Of a stretch of 64,000 nucleotides of DNA, positions 34,037 to 42,425 are shown one piece after another (position 1 is the first letter of the stretch; each line of letters starts with the position of its first letter). The translations under genes and the position numbers were made by a program. The notes under the pieces are model-generated. The model ran no database searches. It was given only the letters and a program-made list of their open reading frames with translations, and was not told the origin of the DNA. This stretch comes from CTSoil-043 sp963821235 (lineage in GTDB: Bacteria; Chloroflexota; Limnocylindria; Limnocylindrales; CSP1-4): contig CAWGCS010000001.1 in the NCBI GenBank assembly GCA_963821235.1, positions 1,922,001 through 1,986,000 on the forward strand. The letters run 5' to 3'.

Positions 34037-35494
34037 TCAGCCCTGGCGGCTCCCGCAGCGACGGCAGAAGCGGGCGGTGGCCGAGAGGGAGAGCCCGCAG
34101 CTCACGCACGCCTGGACGGTAGGCCCGGGCCCATGCGCGCCGCTCGGGGCGGCCGCGGCGAGGACCTCCTGGCTGCTGGCTGCCCAGACGCCGCTCACCT
34201 CGGGACGCGCGGTCGCGAGGCGCGAAGCCCACGGCGCGGCCGCGGCGCCCGGCACGACGGGCGGGGCGGGAGGGCCGGATGGCCAGGCGGACGTCTCGGG
34301 CCACGACGCGGGCGCCTCCCTCTCGATGTCGGGGGCGACGATCTGCCAGACCGGCTGGGCGACGACGTCCCGCGGCGGGGCGGGCGCCTGCGGCGCCGAC
34401 GGCTCCGCGGAGGGCGCGGCGGCGGCGGGAGCCGCCTGGATGGGCTCGGGCGCGGGCTCGGGGATGGCTGCCTCGGGCTCCGGCTCTGGCATTGTCGGGG
34501 TCGCCGCGACCCCTTCCGGCTCGACGGTCGGGAGCGGCTGCGGCTCGGGCGCTGGCGGGGTCGCCGGGGCCGCTGCCATCCTTGCCGCCTCGGGCTCGGT
34601 GGCCGCGTGCCTGCCCGGTCGGAACCGGCGCAGCAGGCTGCGGGTCTGGCCCCGCGCGGCCCCGGCGCGGTCGGCCGGCGTGGCGAGCGGCAGGTCGGGC
34701 GCCTCCTCGGCCGCCTGCTCGAGCGCGCCGGGGTGGGCGGCGGCGAGCGCGTGCTCGACCTCGGCCAGCTCGTCGGAGGTCAGGTCGTCGGGTTGGGGCG
34801 CCTCCTCGGCCGCCTCGGCCACAGCCACCTCGAGCGGCTCCGCCTCGGCAGCTACGGGCTCGGCCGCCGGTGCCAAGGCCCCGGCCGCCTCGGCTGCCGT
34901 GGGCTCGGCCGCTCCGGCCGCCTCGGCCACAGCCACCTCGAGTGCCGCCTCGGCAGCCACCGGCTCGGGCGTCACGTCCGCCGGGACTGCCTGCGGCAGC
35001 TCGGCGCCGGCAGCTGCGGCGGCGGGAGCGCCCGCTCCCGCGGGCTCTGCCCGGACGAGATCCACGCGCGGCCAGGCCGTGGCCTCGATCAAATCATGGT
35101 CGGGGAGCGGAGCAACCTCGCCTGGGCCGCCCATGGGCAGGTCGGGGAAGGCCGCGGGGAGCACCTCGCGGCCGAGGTCCGGGGCGCACGTGAGGCACTC
35201 GCCGGCGCCCCCGTTCCAGCAGTTGGAGCAGGTGTACTGGCGGCAGCTCATGCAGAAGTTGAACGTCTTGTGGAACGCGTCCAGCTGCCGCGTGAGGCCG
35301 GACCGCTCCTCGTCGTGGCGAGCGGCGGCCATCGCCTCGGCCATCGGCATGCCGTCGTTGGCGACGTAGTTGCGCAGACCGCGGGTCAGGACCCGGACGC
35401 GCCCGAATCCGCCGCGGTGCGGCCTCGCGGTCTTTTCGAAGGAGTACCGCGTGCCGCAGCGTTCGCAGAACGATTCGGTGATGGTGTCGGTCAT
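34037..35494 (-). CDS. Zinc-ribbon protein with long Ala/Pro/Glu-rich linker, unrecognised
   Basis: The 485-residue product has Cys-rich modules at both ends. The N-terminal part holds CERC (10-13) and a second set FCMSCRQYTCSNC with a further CLTC. The C-terminus ends with CVSCGLSLS...CRRCG, a zinc ribbon. Between them are about 320 residues dominated by Ala, Pro and Glu, surely disordered, including two copies of LEVAVAEAA encoded by a perfect 27-base repeat. ATG 35494 has AAGGGG upstream. It is divergent from fhaA, so a link to the FHA/cell-wall cluster is possible but unproven. No enzyme motif is visible. Confidence 0.7.
   Translation of the reverse strand: MTDTITESFCERCGTRYSFEKTARPHRGGFGRVRVLTRGLRNYVANDGMPMAEAMAAARHDEERSGLTRQLDAFHKTFNFCMSCRQYTCSNCWNGGAGECLTCAPDLGREVLPAAFPDLPMGGPGEVAPLPDHDLIEATAWPRVDLVRAEPAGAGAPAAAAAGAELPQAVPADVTPEPVAAEAALEVAVAEAAGAAEPTAAEAAGALAPAAEPVAAEAEPLEVAVAEAAEEAPQPDDLTSDELAEVEHALAAAHPGALEQAAEEAPDLPLATPADRAGAARGQTRSLLRRFRPGRHAATEPEAARMAAAPATPPAPEPQPLPTVEPEGVAATPTMPEPEPEAAIPEPAPEPIQAAPAAAAPSAEPSAPQAPAPPRDVVAQPVWQIVAPDIEREAPASWPETSAWPSGPPAPPVVPGAAAAPWASRLATARPEVSGVWAASSQEVLAAAAPSGAHGPGPTVQACVSCGLSLSATARFCRRCGSRQG
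34808..34942. repeat. Pair of perfect 27-base direct repeats inside the Ala/Pro/Glu-rich gene
   Basis: An identical 27-base sequence beginning GGCCGCCTCGGCC occurs at 34808-34834 and 34916-34942. It encodes the repeated LEVAVAEAA segment and suggests growth of the linker by internal duplication. Confidence 0.85.
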
Positions 35495-35532
35495 CGGGCC
35501 CCTTGGGCGTGCGCACCCACGCTGGGGTCGCG

Positions 35533-35559
35533 CGGACCCCTCGCGGGTCCGAGAGTATA
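35533..35559 (-). promoter_or_regulatory. -10 element (TATACT) plus 7-bp hairpin/palindrome before the zinc-ribbon gene
   Basis: On the minus strand TATACT (35559-35554) is followed at once by the inverted repeat CGGACCC-CTCGC-GGGTCCG (35533-35551), covering the predicted start site. It may be an operator or a 5' mRNA hairpin. This lies in the 165-base divergent gap with fhaA, where I see nothing else. Confidence 0.4.
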
Positions 35560-35659
35560 CCGTAGGGTTCCCAGAGCCCCCGGGGAACGAGGTACCCCCG
35601 GGGATGCACGATCGTCCTCGCAAGCGTCCATCGATGGCAGAACGGAGTCCTTCCGGCCG

Positions 35660-36421
35660 ATGCGCCCCCTGGCCGCCCTCGAGCGCTTCCTCGAGCGGCT
35701 CTTCGAACGACCGACCGCCCGCCTGCTTCGTGCCTCGGTCGAGCCGGTCACGCTTGCCCGCCGGATCGAGCGCGCGATCGACGAGGAGCGGCGGGCCGGG
35801 CCGGACGGGATGCTCGCGCCGACGCGCTTCACCGTCGAGGTCGGCCCGGCGGACGCCGCTTCGCTCGCCCGCCTCACGACACTCGAGGAGGACCTCGCCG
35901 GGGTAGCCCTGGCCCACGCCCGCCGGCGGGGCTACCGGATCCCCGAGCGGCCGACGGTGGCCGTCGTGGGGTCGCCGTCGCTCGAGCCCGGGGACGTGCG
36001 GATCGCGGCCGGCTTCGCCGACCTGCGCCGGGCGCCGATCGAGCCCGGCGCGCCCCCCGAGCAGACGATGGTCCACCGGGTCCCGCCGCCGGTCCCCCCT
36101 GGCACGGCGCTCCGGGTGGCGACGCCCGGCCGACCGCCCCGGGACGTCCCGATCGACGGGCGACCGCTGACGATCGGCCGCGCGGCGGACGCGGAGGTCG
36201 CGGTCGCCGACCCGCTCGTCTCGCGCCATCACGCACGCCTGGCCGCACGCGCCGGTCGGCTCGTCCTGACCGACCTCGGGAGCAGGAACGGGACGCGGGT
36301 CAACGGCGAGGCGATCCGGGAGGCGGTCGTCGGGCCGGGCGACCGGCTGGAGATCGGCGCCACGCGCCTCGCGATCGTCCTGCCGGAGGCGACAGGGGAG
36401 GGCGGATGGACGCCGGACTGA
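35660..36421 (+). CDS. fhaA: FhaA-like protein: DUF3662 domain plus C-terminal FHA domain
   Basis: The 253-residue protein has an N-terminal DUF3662 domain (about 5-125; LERFLERLFERPTARLLRASVEPVTLARRIERAID) and a C-terminal FHA domain with GRAADAEV, SRHHARL and DLGSRNGTRVNG, the phosphothreonine-binding residues. In actinobacteria FhaA/FipA binds phosphorylated MviN and helps control peptidoglycan synthesis. The start at 35660 gives the expected N-terminus. It overlaps fhaB by 16 bases. No Ser/Thr kinase gene is present in this cluster. Confidence 0.85.
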   Translation: MRPLAALERFLERLFERPTARLLRASVEPVTLARRIERAIDEERRAGPDGMLAPTRFTVEVGPADAASLARLTTLEEDLAGVALAHARRRGYRIPERPTVAVVGSPSLEPGDVRIAAGFADLRRAPIEPGAPPEQTMVHRVPPPVPPGTALRVATPGRPPRDVPIDGRPLTIGRAADAEVAVADPLVSRHHARLAARAGRLVLTDLGSRNGTRVNGEAIREAVVGPGDRLEIGATRLAIVLPEATGEGGWTPD

Positions 36422-36843
36422 ACCTCGCCCTGTGGGCCCTGCGCCTCGGCTTCCTGGCCCTCATCTGGCTGGCCCTGGCCTTCATGGCTCGGGCCCTGGT
36501 CCGCGACGTCCGTGCCGCGGCCCGCGACCCGGCGGCGACCCTCGGGCGGCTCGTCGTGACAGCCTCCGGCGGACAGCCCCCGCCGGGGACCGTCTTCGCC
36601 CTCGACGCCGTCACGACGCTCGGTCGCGACCTCGGCAGCAGCGTCGTCCTCGACGATCCCTACGCCTCGGCGAACCACGCGGTCCTGACGTTCCGGGGAC
36701 GAGCCTGGTACGTCGAGGACCTGGACAGCACCAACGGCACGTTCGTCAACGAGGCTCCGGTGGCCGGCCTGGCGGTGCTGGCCTTCGGGGACGAGATCGG
36801 GGTCGGCGACGTCCGGCTGCGCCTGGAGCGGGGACGCGGATGA
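36406..36843 (+). CDS. fhaB: FhaB-like protein: one membrane helix plus FHA domain
   Basis: The 145-residue protein starts with a hydrophobic helix (about 6-30), followed by an FHA domain with GRDLGSSVVLDD, ANHAVL and DLDSTNGTFVNE. The SxxH motif reads SANHA and keeps its Ser and His. FhaB/FipA-type proteins bind phosphothreonines at the division or elongation site. It starts inside fhaA and overlaps the FtsW/RodA gene by 4 bases (ATGA), so the three are coupled. Confidence 0.88.
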   Translation: MDAGLNLALWALRLGFLALIWLALAFMARALVRDVRAAARDPAATLGRLVVTASGGQPPPGTVFALDAVTTLGRDLGSSVVLDDPYASANHAVLTFRGRAWYVEDLDSTNGTFVNEAPVAGLAVLAFGDEIGVGDVRLRLERGRG

Positions 36844-38267
36844 CGGGGCTGGCCGCCCGCCCCGTCGCCCCGGCCCTGCCGGCGTTCCCCCGCCCGCGAG
36901 CCCGCCCGCGCGAGCTGGGGCTGCTTGCCGCGGTGCTCGTCGCGATCACGGTCGGGAGCCTCTCCCTCGGCCTCCTGCGCACCGGTCGCCTGGAGCCGGC
37001 GGATCTCCTCGGCCTGGCCCTCTTCGCAGCCGGCCTCCTCGTCGTCCACGTCGCCCTCGTCCTGAGCGGCCGCCGCCTCGACGAGATCCTGCTGCCCGCC
37101 GTTGCCCTCCTGGGCGGGATCGGCCTGCTGGTGATGGAGCGGCTGCCGGCCGACCTCGTCGTCCAGGACGTCGGGCCATGGACGCTCGGGCTGGGCGGCC
37201 TGCAGCTCCTCTGGCTCGGGATCGCCGCCGCCGTGGCCACGACGATCGCCATCGGGCTGCGCTCCGATCGCTGGCTGCGGCTCTACAAGTACACCTGGGC
37301 GGCCGCCGGGCTGGCCCTCCTGGCCCTGACGTTCGTCTTCGGCAGCGAGGTCAACGGCTCGCGCCTGACCCTGGTGATCGGCCCCGTCTCCGGCCAGCCG
37401 TCCGAGCTCCTCAAGGTGATCCTCGTCGTCTTCTTCGCCGGGTACCTGGCTGAGAACAGGGTGCTCCTGGCGGACGCCCGGGTGCGCCTGGTGGGACCGA
37501 TCTCCATCCCCCCGCTGCCGTACCTGGCCCCCATCGGGGCGATGCTGGCCCTGGCCCTGGGGATCGTGGTCGTCCAGCGGGACCTCGGCGCGGCGCTCCT
37601 CTTCTACGCCGTCTTCCTGGGGCTCCTCTTCCTGGCCACGGGGCGCCTCACCGACGTGGTCCTGGGCCTCCTCCTGTTCGCCGCCGGCTTCTCCGCCCTG
37701 GCCGCCCTCTTTCCCCACGTCCAGGACCGGATCACGACCTGGGTCGATCCGTGGGCCGACCCCCTCGGCGATGGCTACCAGCTGGTCCAGGCCCTCCACG
37801 CCTTCGCCCGGGGGGGGCTGCTGGGGACGGGGCTCGGCGCCGGCCTGCCGGAGGTCGCGGGACGGCTGCCGGTCCCGGCCGTCCACACGGACTTCCCGCT
37901 GGCCGCCATCGGCGAGGAGCTGGGGATGGCGGGCGTCGCGGCGGTGCTCGCCTGCTACCTCGTGGTCGTGGAGCGCGGCCTGCGGATCGCAGCGGCCTCC
38001 GGCGACGACTTCCGGGCGCTCCTCGCGGCCGGCCTTGCCCTCGTCGTCGGCCTCCAGGCGGCGATCATCGCCGGCGGCAACCTCAAGCTGATCCCGCTCA
38101 CCGGGATCACCCTCCCCTTCGTGAGCTACGGCGGGTCGTCGCTGCTGGCCAACGCCATCGTCGTGGGGATCCTCCTGGCCCTCTCCGACCAGGGACCGGC
38201 TCCGCCCGCCCCGCCGCGCCCGCCGCGGCCGGCCCGCTTCCGGCGGGCCGGAGGGTCGTCCACGTGA
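36840..38267 (+). CDS. ftsW: FtsW/RodA/SpoVE-family peptidoglycan polymerase
   Basis: A 475-residue SEDS protein with about ten to eleven membrane helices. Conserved segments include QPSELLKVILVVFFAGYL, QRDLGAALLFYAVF and the C-terminal KLIPLTGITLPFVSYGGSSLLANAI. SEDS proteins polymerise glycan strands from lipid II with a partner class B PBP, encoded here immediately downstream with a one-base overlap. RodA (elongation) and FtsW (division) cannot be told apart from sequence alone; the actinobacterial FhaA-FhaB-RodA-PbpA order favours the RodA-like role. Confidence 0.88.
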   Translation: MTGLAARPVAPALPAFPRPRARPRELGLLAAVLVAITVGSLSLGLLRTGRLEPADLLGLALFAAGLLVVHVALVLSGRRLDEILLPAVALLGGIGLLVMERLPADLVVQDVGPWTLGLGGLQLLWLGIAAAVATTIAIGLRSDRWLRLYKYTWAAAGLALLALTFVFGSEVNGSRLTLVIGPVSGQPSELLKVILVVFFAGYLAENRVLLADARVRLVGPISIPPLPYLAPIGAMLALALGIVVVQRDLGAALLFYAVFLGLLFLATGRLTDVVLGLLLFAAGFSALAALFPHVQDRITTWVDPWADPLGDGYQLVQALHAFARGGLLGTGLGAGLPEVAGRLPVPAVHTDFPLAAIGEELGMAGVAAVLACYLVVVERGLRIAAASGDDFRALLAAGLALVVGLQAAIIAGGNLKLIPLTGITLPFVSYGGSSLLANAIVVGILLALSDQGPAPPAPPRPPRPARFRRAGGSST

Positions 38268-39754
38268 TGGCCCGCGAGCGGCCCCTGGCCGGCCGCATGC
38301 CCGGCCTGGCCATCGTGGTCACCCTCGTCTTCGGCGCCCTCGCCGGCGGCGCCGCGTACTGGCAGGTGCTGCGGGCCCCGGAGCTCGTCACCTCGCCCAC
38401 CGACGCCGCCGTCATCGCGGCGTCGCAGACGGCCCTGCGCGGCCGGATCCTCGACCGGGACGGGCGCGTCCTGGCGACGAGCCGGCGCAAGGACGACGGG
38501 ACGCCCTACCGCGTCTACGTCGACGACGCGGTGAGCCATCCGATCGGGTACGCCTCGGCGATCTTCGGGGCCGCCGGCCTGGAGCGGGCCTATGCAGCGC
38601 AGCTCACCGGCGCGGCAGGCGACGACCAGGTCTCCGGCGTCCTCGCCAAGTTCCTGCCGCCGGCAGATCGCCGGCTCGACCTGCGGACGTCCCTCTCCCT
38701 CTCCCTCCAGCGGCTCGCGGTGCGCCTCCTGGGCAGCGACCGGGGCGCCGTCGTGATGCTCGACCCGCGGACCGGCGAGGTCCTGGCGATGGCCGCGACC
38801 CCGGTCTTCGACGCCAATGCGGTCGCCGACCCGAGCACGGCGCGGGCGGCGTTCGAGGGGCTCCTCGACGACACGTCCTCGCCGCTCCTCGACCGGGCCA
38901 TCCAGGGTCGCTACGTGCCCGGGTCCATCTTCAAGATCGTGACCGCGATCGCCGGCCTCGGCAGCGGGGCCGTGACGCCGTCGACGACCTTCGCCCGGCA
39001 GCCGGCGGCGGAGAAGAGCGGCCTCCTCGTCTCCGGGTTCCGCGTCCGCGACGGCCACCACCCCTTCACCGACGGCACGGCCCTCGACTTCGAGGCGGCG
39101 ACGGAGGTCTCCTGCAACATCTGGTACGCCCTGGCCGGCCTCGCCACCGGCGGGGCGAACCTCGACGCCTACGCTCGCCGTCTCGGGTTCGGGAGCCCGA
39201 TCCCATTCGACCTGGCGACGGCCACGTCCCAGCTGACGAACGGCGGCGGGCCCCTCCCCGGGGGCTTCCTCGACGACGTCGAGCTGGCCAACGCCGCCTA
39301 CGGCCAGGGGGAGGTGCTCGTGACGCCGCTCCAGATGGCCCTCGTCGCGGCCGCCGTCGCCAACGGCGGGGAGCTGATGCAGCCGCGCCTGGTGACGGCA
39401 CTCATCGACCGCCAGGGACGGGAGACGGCGCTGGGTCCGCGGTCGCTGGGCCGGGTCCTCGACTCGGCGGCCGACGCCGCGATCGTGGCGGCGATGACGC
39501 GCGCGGTCGAGGGCGACCTCGGACGGCTCTTCACCGACGGCGCCAAGGTCCCGGGCGTGCTCACGGCCGGCAAGTCGGGGACGGCCCAGCTCGGCGGCGC
39601 CGGCGAGCCGCACTCCTGGTTCATCGGCTTCGCGCCGGCGGATGCGCCGACGGTGGCGATCGCCGTCGTCGTCGAGCAGGGAGGCCGGGGCGGCCAGCGG
39701 GCGGCGCCCCTTGCCGGCAGCCTGCTCAAGGCATACCTCGAGGCGCAGCCATGA
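38267..39754 (+). CDS. pbpA: Class B penicillin-binding protein (PbpA-like transpeptidase)
   Basis: The 495-residue protein has an N-terminal membrane anchor (about 12-31), a short dimerisation/pedestal region and a transpeptidase domain. The active-site motifs are SIFK (Ser220, Lys223), SCN (282-284) and KSGT (436-439). It crosslinks peptidoglycan outside the membrane and works with the SEDS polymerase encoded just upstream. The ATG overlaps the ftsW stop by one base (TGATG). It is shorter than division-type PBPs and resembles actinobacterial PbpA. A small membrane protein gene overlaps its end by 4 bases. Confidence 0.92.
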   Translation: MARERPLAGRMPGLAIVVTLVFGALAGGAAYWQVLRAPELVTSPTDAAVIAASQTALRGRILDRDGRVLATSRRKDDGTPYRVYVDDAVSHPIGYASAIFGAAGLERAYAAQLTGAAGDDQVSGVLAKFLPPADRRLDLRTSLSLSLQRLAVRLLGSDRGAVVMLDPRTGEVLAMAATPVFDANAVADPSTARAAFEGLLDDTSSPLLDRAIQGRYVPGSIFKIVTAIAGLGSGAVTPSTTFARQPAAEKSGLLVSGFRVRDGHHPFTDGTALDFEAATEVSCNIWYALAGLATGGANLDAYARRLGFGSPIPFDLATATSQLTNGGGPLPGGFLDDVELANAAYGQGEVLVTPLQMALVAAAVANGGELMQPRLVTALIDRQGRETALGPRSLGRVLDSAADAAIVAAMTRAVEGDLGRLFTDGAKVPGVLTAGKSGTAQLGGAGEPHSWFIGFAPADAPTVAIAVVVEQGGRGGQRAAPLAGSLLKAYLEAQP

Positions 39755-39975
39755 CCGAGGACCGCGACGACTCCTCCCGGGCCCGCCCCGACGAGCGGCG
39801 GCGGCCCCTCGTCGAGCGCCTCGGGATGGCCGCCATCGCCGCCGTCATGGCGATCCTCTTCGGCGGCGTGTCGGCCGTCTCGTTCGCGTCCGGGGAGCCG
39901 TTCCTGGGCGTCATGGCCGCCGTCGGGACCCTCATGACCGTTTGGGTCGGCCTCCTGACGCTGGTCCGCGGCTGA
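39751..39975 (+). CDS. Small two-helix membrane protein
   Basis: A 74-residue protein with a charged N-terminus (residues 1-22, rich in Asp/Arg) and two hydrophobic helices (about 25-45 and 51-71). The ATG overlaps the pbpA stop (ATGA), so it is translated with the cell-wall genes. I know of no family. It may be an accessory subunit of the SEDS-PBP pair, but nothing in the sequence proves it. Confidence 0.7.
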   Translation: MTEDRDDSSRARPDERRRPLVERLGMAAIAAVMAILFGGVSAVSFASGEPFLGVMAAVGTLMTVWVGLLTLVRG

Positions 39976-40050
39976 GCCGGCGCGTCGCCCGTCGCGCCGG
40001 GCGGGGCTCGGGGCGGAACGGCCGCTGGAACCGTTCGGCCGCAACCGGCG

Positions 40051-40056
40051 TACTAT
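40051..40056 (+). promoter_or_regulatory. -10 element (TACTAT) upstream of moxR
   Basis: TACTAT lies in the 176-base gap before moxR and would give a leader of about 90 bases. The rest of the gap shows no recognisable structure. Confidence 0.35.
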
Positions 40057-40151
40057 CTGCGGACCCCGAGTCCGCCATCACGCACGTCGAGGGGCGCGTC
40101 ACGGCTCCGGAGCCTCCCGCACGCCGCCCGTCCCGCACCGCGAGGAGCCCG

Positions 40152-41141
40152 ATGACGAAGATCCAGGAGTCCGGCGACCGGGTCGTCGCCAACGTCGAGC
40201 GCGTGATCGTGGGCAAGCACCACGAGGTCCAGCTCGCGCTCGTGGCGCTCCTCTGCCGGGGCCACCTCCTCATCGAGGACGTGCCCGGCACCGGCAAGAC
40301 CGTCCTCGCCAAGGCGATCGCCCGCAGCCTCGGCTGCACGTTCCGGCGCATCCAGTTCACGCCCGACCTCCTCCCGTCGGACGTGACCGGCCTCTCCATC
40401 TTCAACCAGAAGACCGTCGAGTTCGAGTTCCGGCCGGGCCCGATCATGAGCCAGGTCGTCCTCGCCGACGAGATCAACCGGGCCACCCCCAAGACGCAGT
40501 CCGCGTTGCTCGAGTGCATGGAGGAGCGCCAGGCGACGATCGACGGGGTCAGCCACCTGATGCCCGACCCGTTCCTCGTCATCGCCACGCAGAACCCGAT
40601 CGAGTACGAGGGGACCTTCGCCCTTCCCGAGGCCCAGCTCGACCGGTTCATGCTGCGGCTGCGGATGGGCTACCCCACGCCGACCGAGGAGATCGTCATC
40701 CTCGACGAGCAGAAGCGCACCCATCCCCTCGACGACCTGTCCGAGGTCTGCTCCGTGACCGAGCTGCGGGAGATGCAGACCGCGGTCCGCGAGATCTACG
40801 TCGACGCCAGCGTCTCCGAGTACATCGTCCGGCTCGTCAACGCCACGCGAACCCATCCCGACGTCTACCTCGGCGCGTCGCCGCGCGGCAGCATCGCCCT
40901 CTACCGGTCGGGCCAGGCGCGGGCGGCCCTCCTCGGACGCGATTACGTCATCCCCGACGACGTCAAGATCCTGGCCGCCACGGCCCTGGCCCACCGCCTC
41001 ATCATCAAGACGAGCTCCTCGATTCGCGAGGTCGATGCCGAGACGGTGGTCCGCGAGCTGCTGGAGACGATCCCGGTCGACGCGCCGGCCCGGCCCGGCG
41101 GCCCGCGGCGGATCGACCCCGAGGAGGCTCGGGCCCGGTAG
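40152..41141 (+). CDS. MoxR-family AAA+ ATPase
   Basis: The 329-residue protein has Walker A DVPGTGKT (43-50), Walker B VVLADEINRA (102-111), a sensor I region ATQNPIEYEGTFALPEAQLDRF and the C-terminal helical lid. MoxR ATPases act as chaperones that mature or activate partner complexes, often with DUF58/VWA proteins. Here a DUF58 gene and a transglutaminase-like gene follow, the classic MoxR-DUF58-TGase trio. Start ATG 40152 gives the usual N-terminus. Confidence 0.92.
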   Translation: MTKIQESGDRVVANVERVIVGKHHEVQLALVALLCRGHLLIEDVPGTGKTVLAKAIARSLGCTFRRIQFTPDLLPSDVTGLSIFNQKTVEFEFRPGPIMSQVVLADEINRATPKTQSALLECMEERQATIDGVSHLMPDPFLVIATQNPIEYEGTFALPEAQLDRFMLRLRMGYPTPTEEIVILDEQKRTHPLDDLSEVCSVTELREMQTAVREIYVDASVSEYIVRLVNATRTHPDVYLGASPRGSIALYRSGQARAALLGRDYVIPDDVKILAATALAHRLIIKTSSSIREVDAETVVRELLETIPVDAPARPGGPRRIDPEEARAR

Positions 41142-41171
41142 GCCCGGCCCTCGCTCTCGAGCGGTCGGTCG

Positions 41172-42425
41172 GTGCGCGTCCTCCGGCGCCTGCCCTTCCT
41201 GGTCGTCGCCACGGCCCTCGTGCTGGCCGCCTTCAGCACGGGCGCCCCCTTCCTCTTCTTCCTCGTCTACCTCGGCCTCGTGGTCCTCGGCGGAAGCTAC
41301 CTGGTGACCCGCTTCGGCCTGACCGACCTCGAGGCCGGCTACGCGGTCAACCAGCTCCAGGCGCACGTGGGCGAGGTCCTCCGGGCGACGTACACCCTGC
41401 GCAGCACGAGCCGCATCCCGAAGCTCTGGCTGGAGGTCCACAACCCGACGACGCTGCCGGTCCCGCTGCCGGGGCGGGCGATCTCCCTTGGCCCCAACGG
41501 CGAGCGGTCGTGGATTGCCAAGGTCCCCCTCAACCGCCGGGGCCACTTCCGGGTGGACCCGCTGCAGATCCGGACGGGCGACCCCTTCGGCTTCTTCGAG
41601 GCCAGCGCGACCGTCGGGCACGGGCTGACGCTCGTGGTCTACCCTCGCCTCGAGCCGATCCCGCGCTGGCGCCTCCAGGCCGCCAACCTGGAGGGGAGCC
41701 GCTCCAAGCCGGTCCGGACCCAGCAGACGACGCCCCTCGCCACGGGCGTCCGCCCCTACGCGCCCGGCGACGGCTTCAACCGGATCCACTGGCCGTCCAC
41801 GGCGCGCACGGGCGAGATCCAGGTGAAGGAGTTCGACCTGGAGCAGACGGCCGACGTGTGGCTCGTCCTCGACCTGCAGCGGAGCGCCCAGATCGGCTCC
41901 GGCGACGACAGCACGGTGGAGGTCGGCGTGCGCGTCGCGGCGGCGGTCGCCGAGCGGGCGATCGAGGAGAACCGGGCCGTCGCCGTCACCACGACCGGCA
42001 GCCGGGTCACGGTGCTCCCGCCCGATCGCGGGCCCCGCCAGCGCCAGAAGGTGCTCCAGCTCCTGGCGGCGGTCGAGGGAGACGGCGAGACGCCGCTCGT
42101 CGAGGCGCTCGTCGCAGCGCTCCCGCTGCTGCGGCGGGGGATGTCCGTCATCGTCATCACGGCGTCGACGGAGCCCGGCTGGGTCCGCCCGCTTGCCACC
42201 CTGCGGCCGCGGGGGATCGGCTGCCAGATCATCTGGCTCGACCCGGCGGCATTCACGCGGCGGAACGCCGAGCACGAGGGCAGGATCGGCGAGGCGCCCA
42301 CGATGGAGGCCATCGCCGCGGCCGACCAGGCATCGCGCAATGCCCGCCACCGGGTCGCCGAGTTCGACCTGCGGACGCACCCGGTCCCGCCGGGGGTGCC
42401 CCTCGGGGAGGTCCTGGTCGGATGA
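41172..42425 (+). CDS. DUF58 (VWA-like) membrane-anchored protein
   Basis: The 417-residue product has two adjoining N-terminal hydrophobic helices (about 5-48) and then the DUF58 core with the signature GVRPYAPGDGFNRIHWPSTARTG in the conserved centre. A VWA-like fold follows (VWLVLDLQRS). DUF58 proteins accompany MoxR ATPases; the partner complex is not defined. The GTG start lies 30 bases after moxR, and its end overlaps the transglutaminase gene by 4 bases. Confidence 0.9.
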   Translation: MRVLRRLPFLVVATALVLAAFSTGAPFLFFLVYLGLVVLGGSYLVTRFGLTDLEAGYAVNQLQAHVGEVLRATYTLRSTSRIPKLWLEVHNPTTLPVPLPGRAISLGPNGERSWIAKVPLNRRGHFRVDPLQIRTGDPFGFFEASATVGHGLTLVVYPRLEPIPRWRLQAANLEGSRSKPVRTQQTTPLATGVRPYAPGDGFNRIHWPSTARTGEIQVKEFDLEQTADVWLVLDLQRSAQIGSGDDSTVEVGVRVAAAVAERAIEENRAVAVTTTGSRVTVLPPDRGPRQRQKVLQLLAAVEGDGETPLVEALVAALPLLRRGMSVIVITASTEPGWVRPLATLRPRGIGCQIIWLDPAAFTRRNAEHEGRIGEAPTMEAIAAADQASRNARHRVAEFDLRTHPVPPGVPLGEVLVG

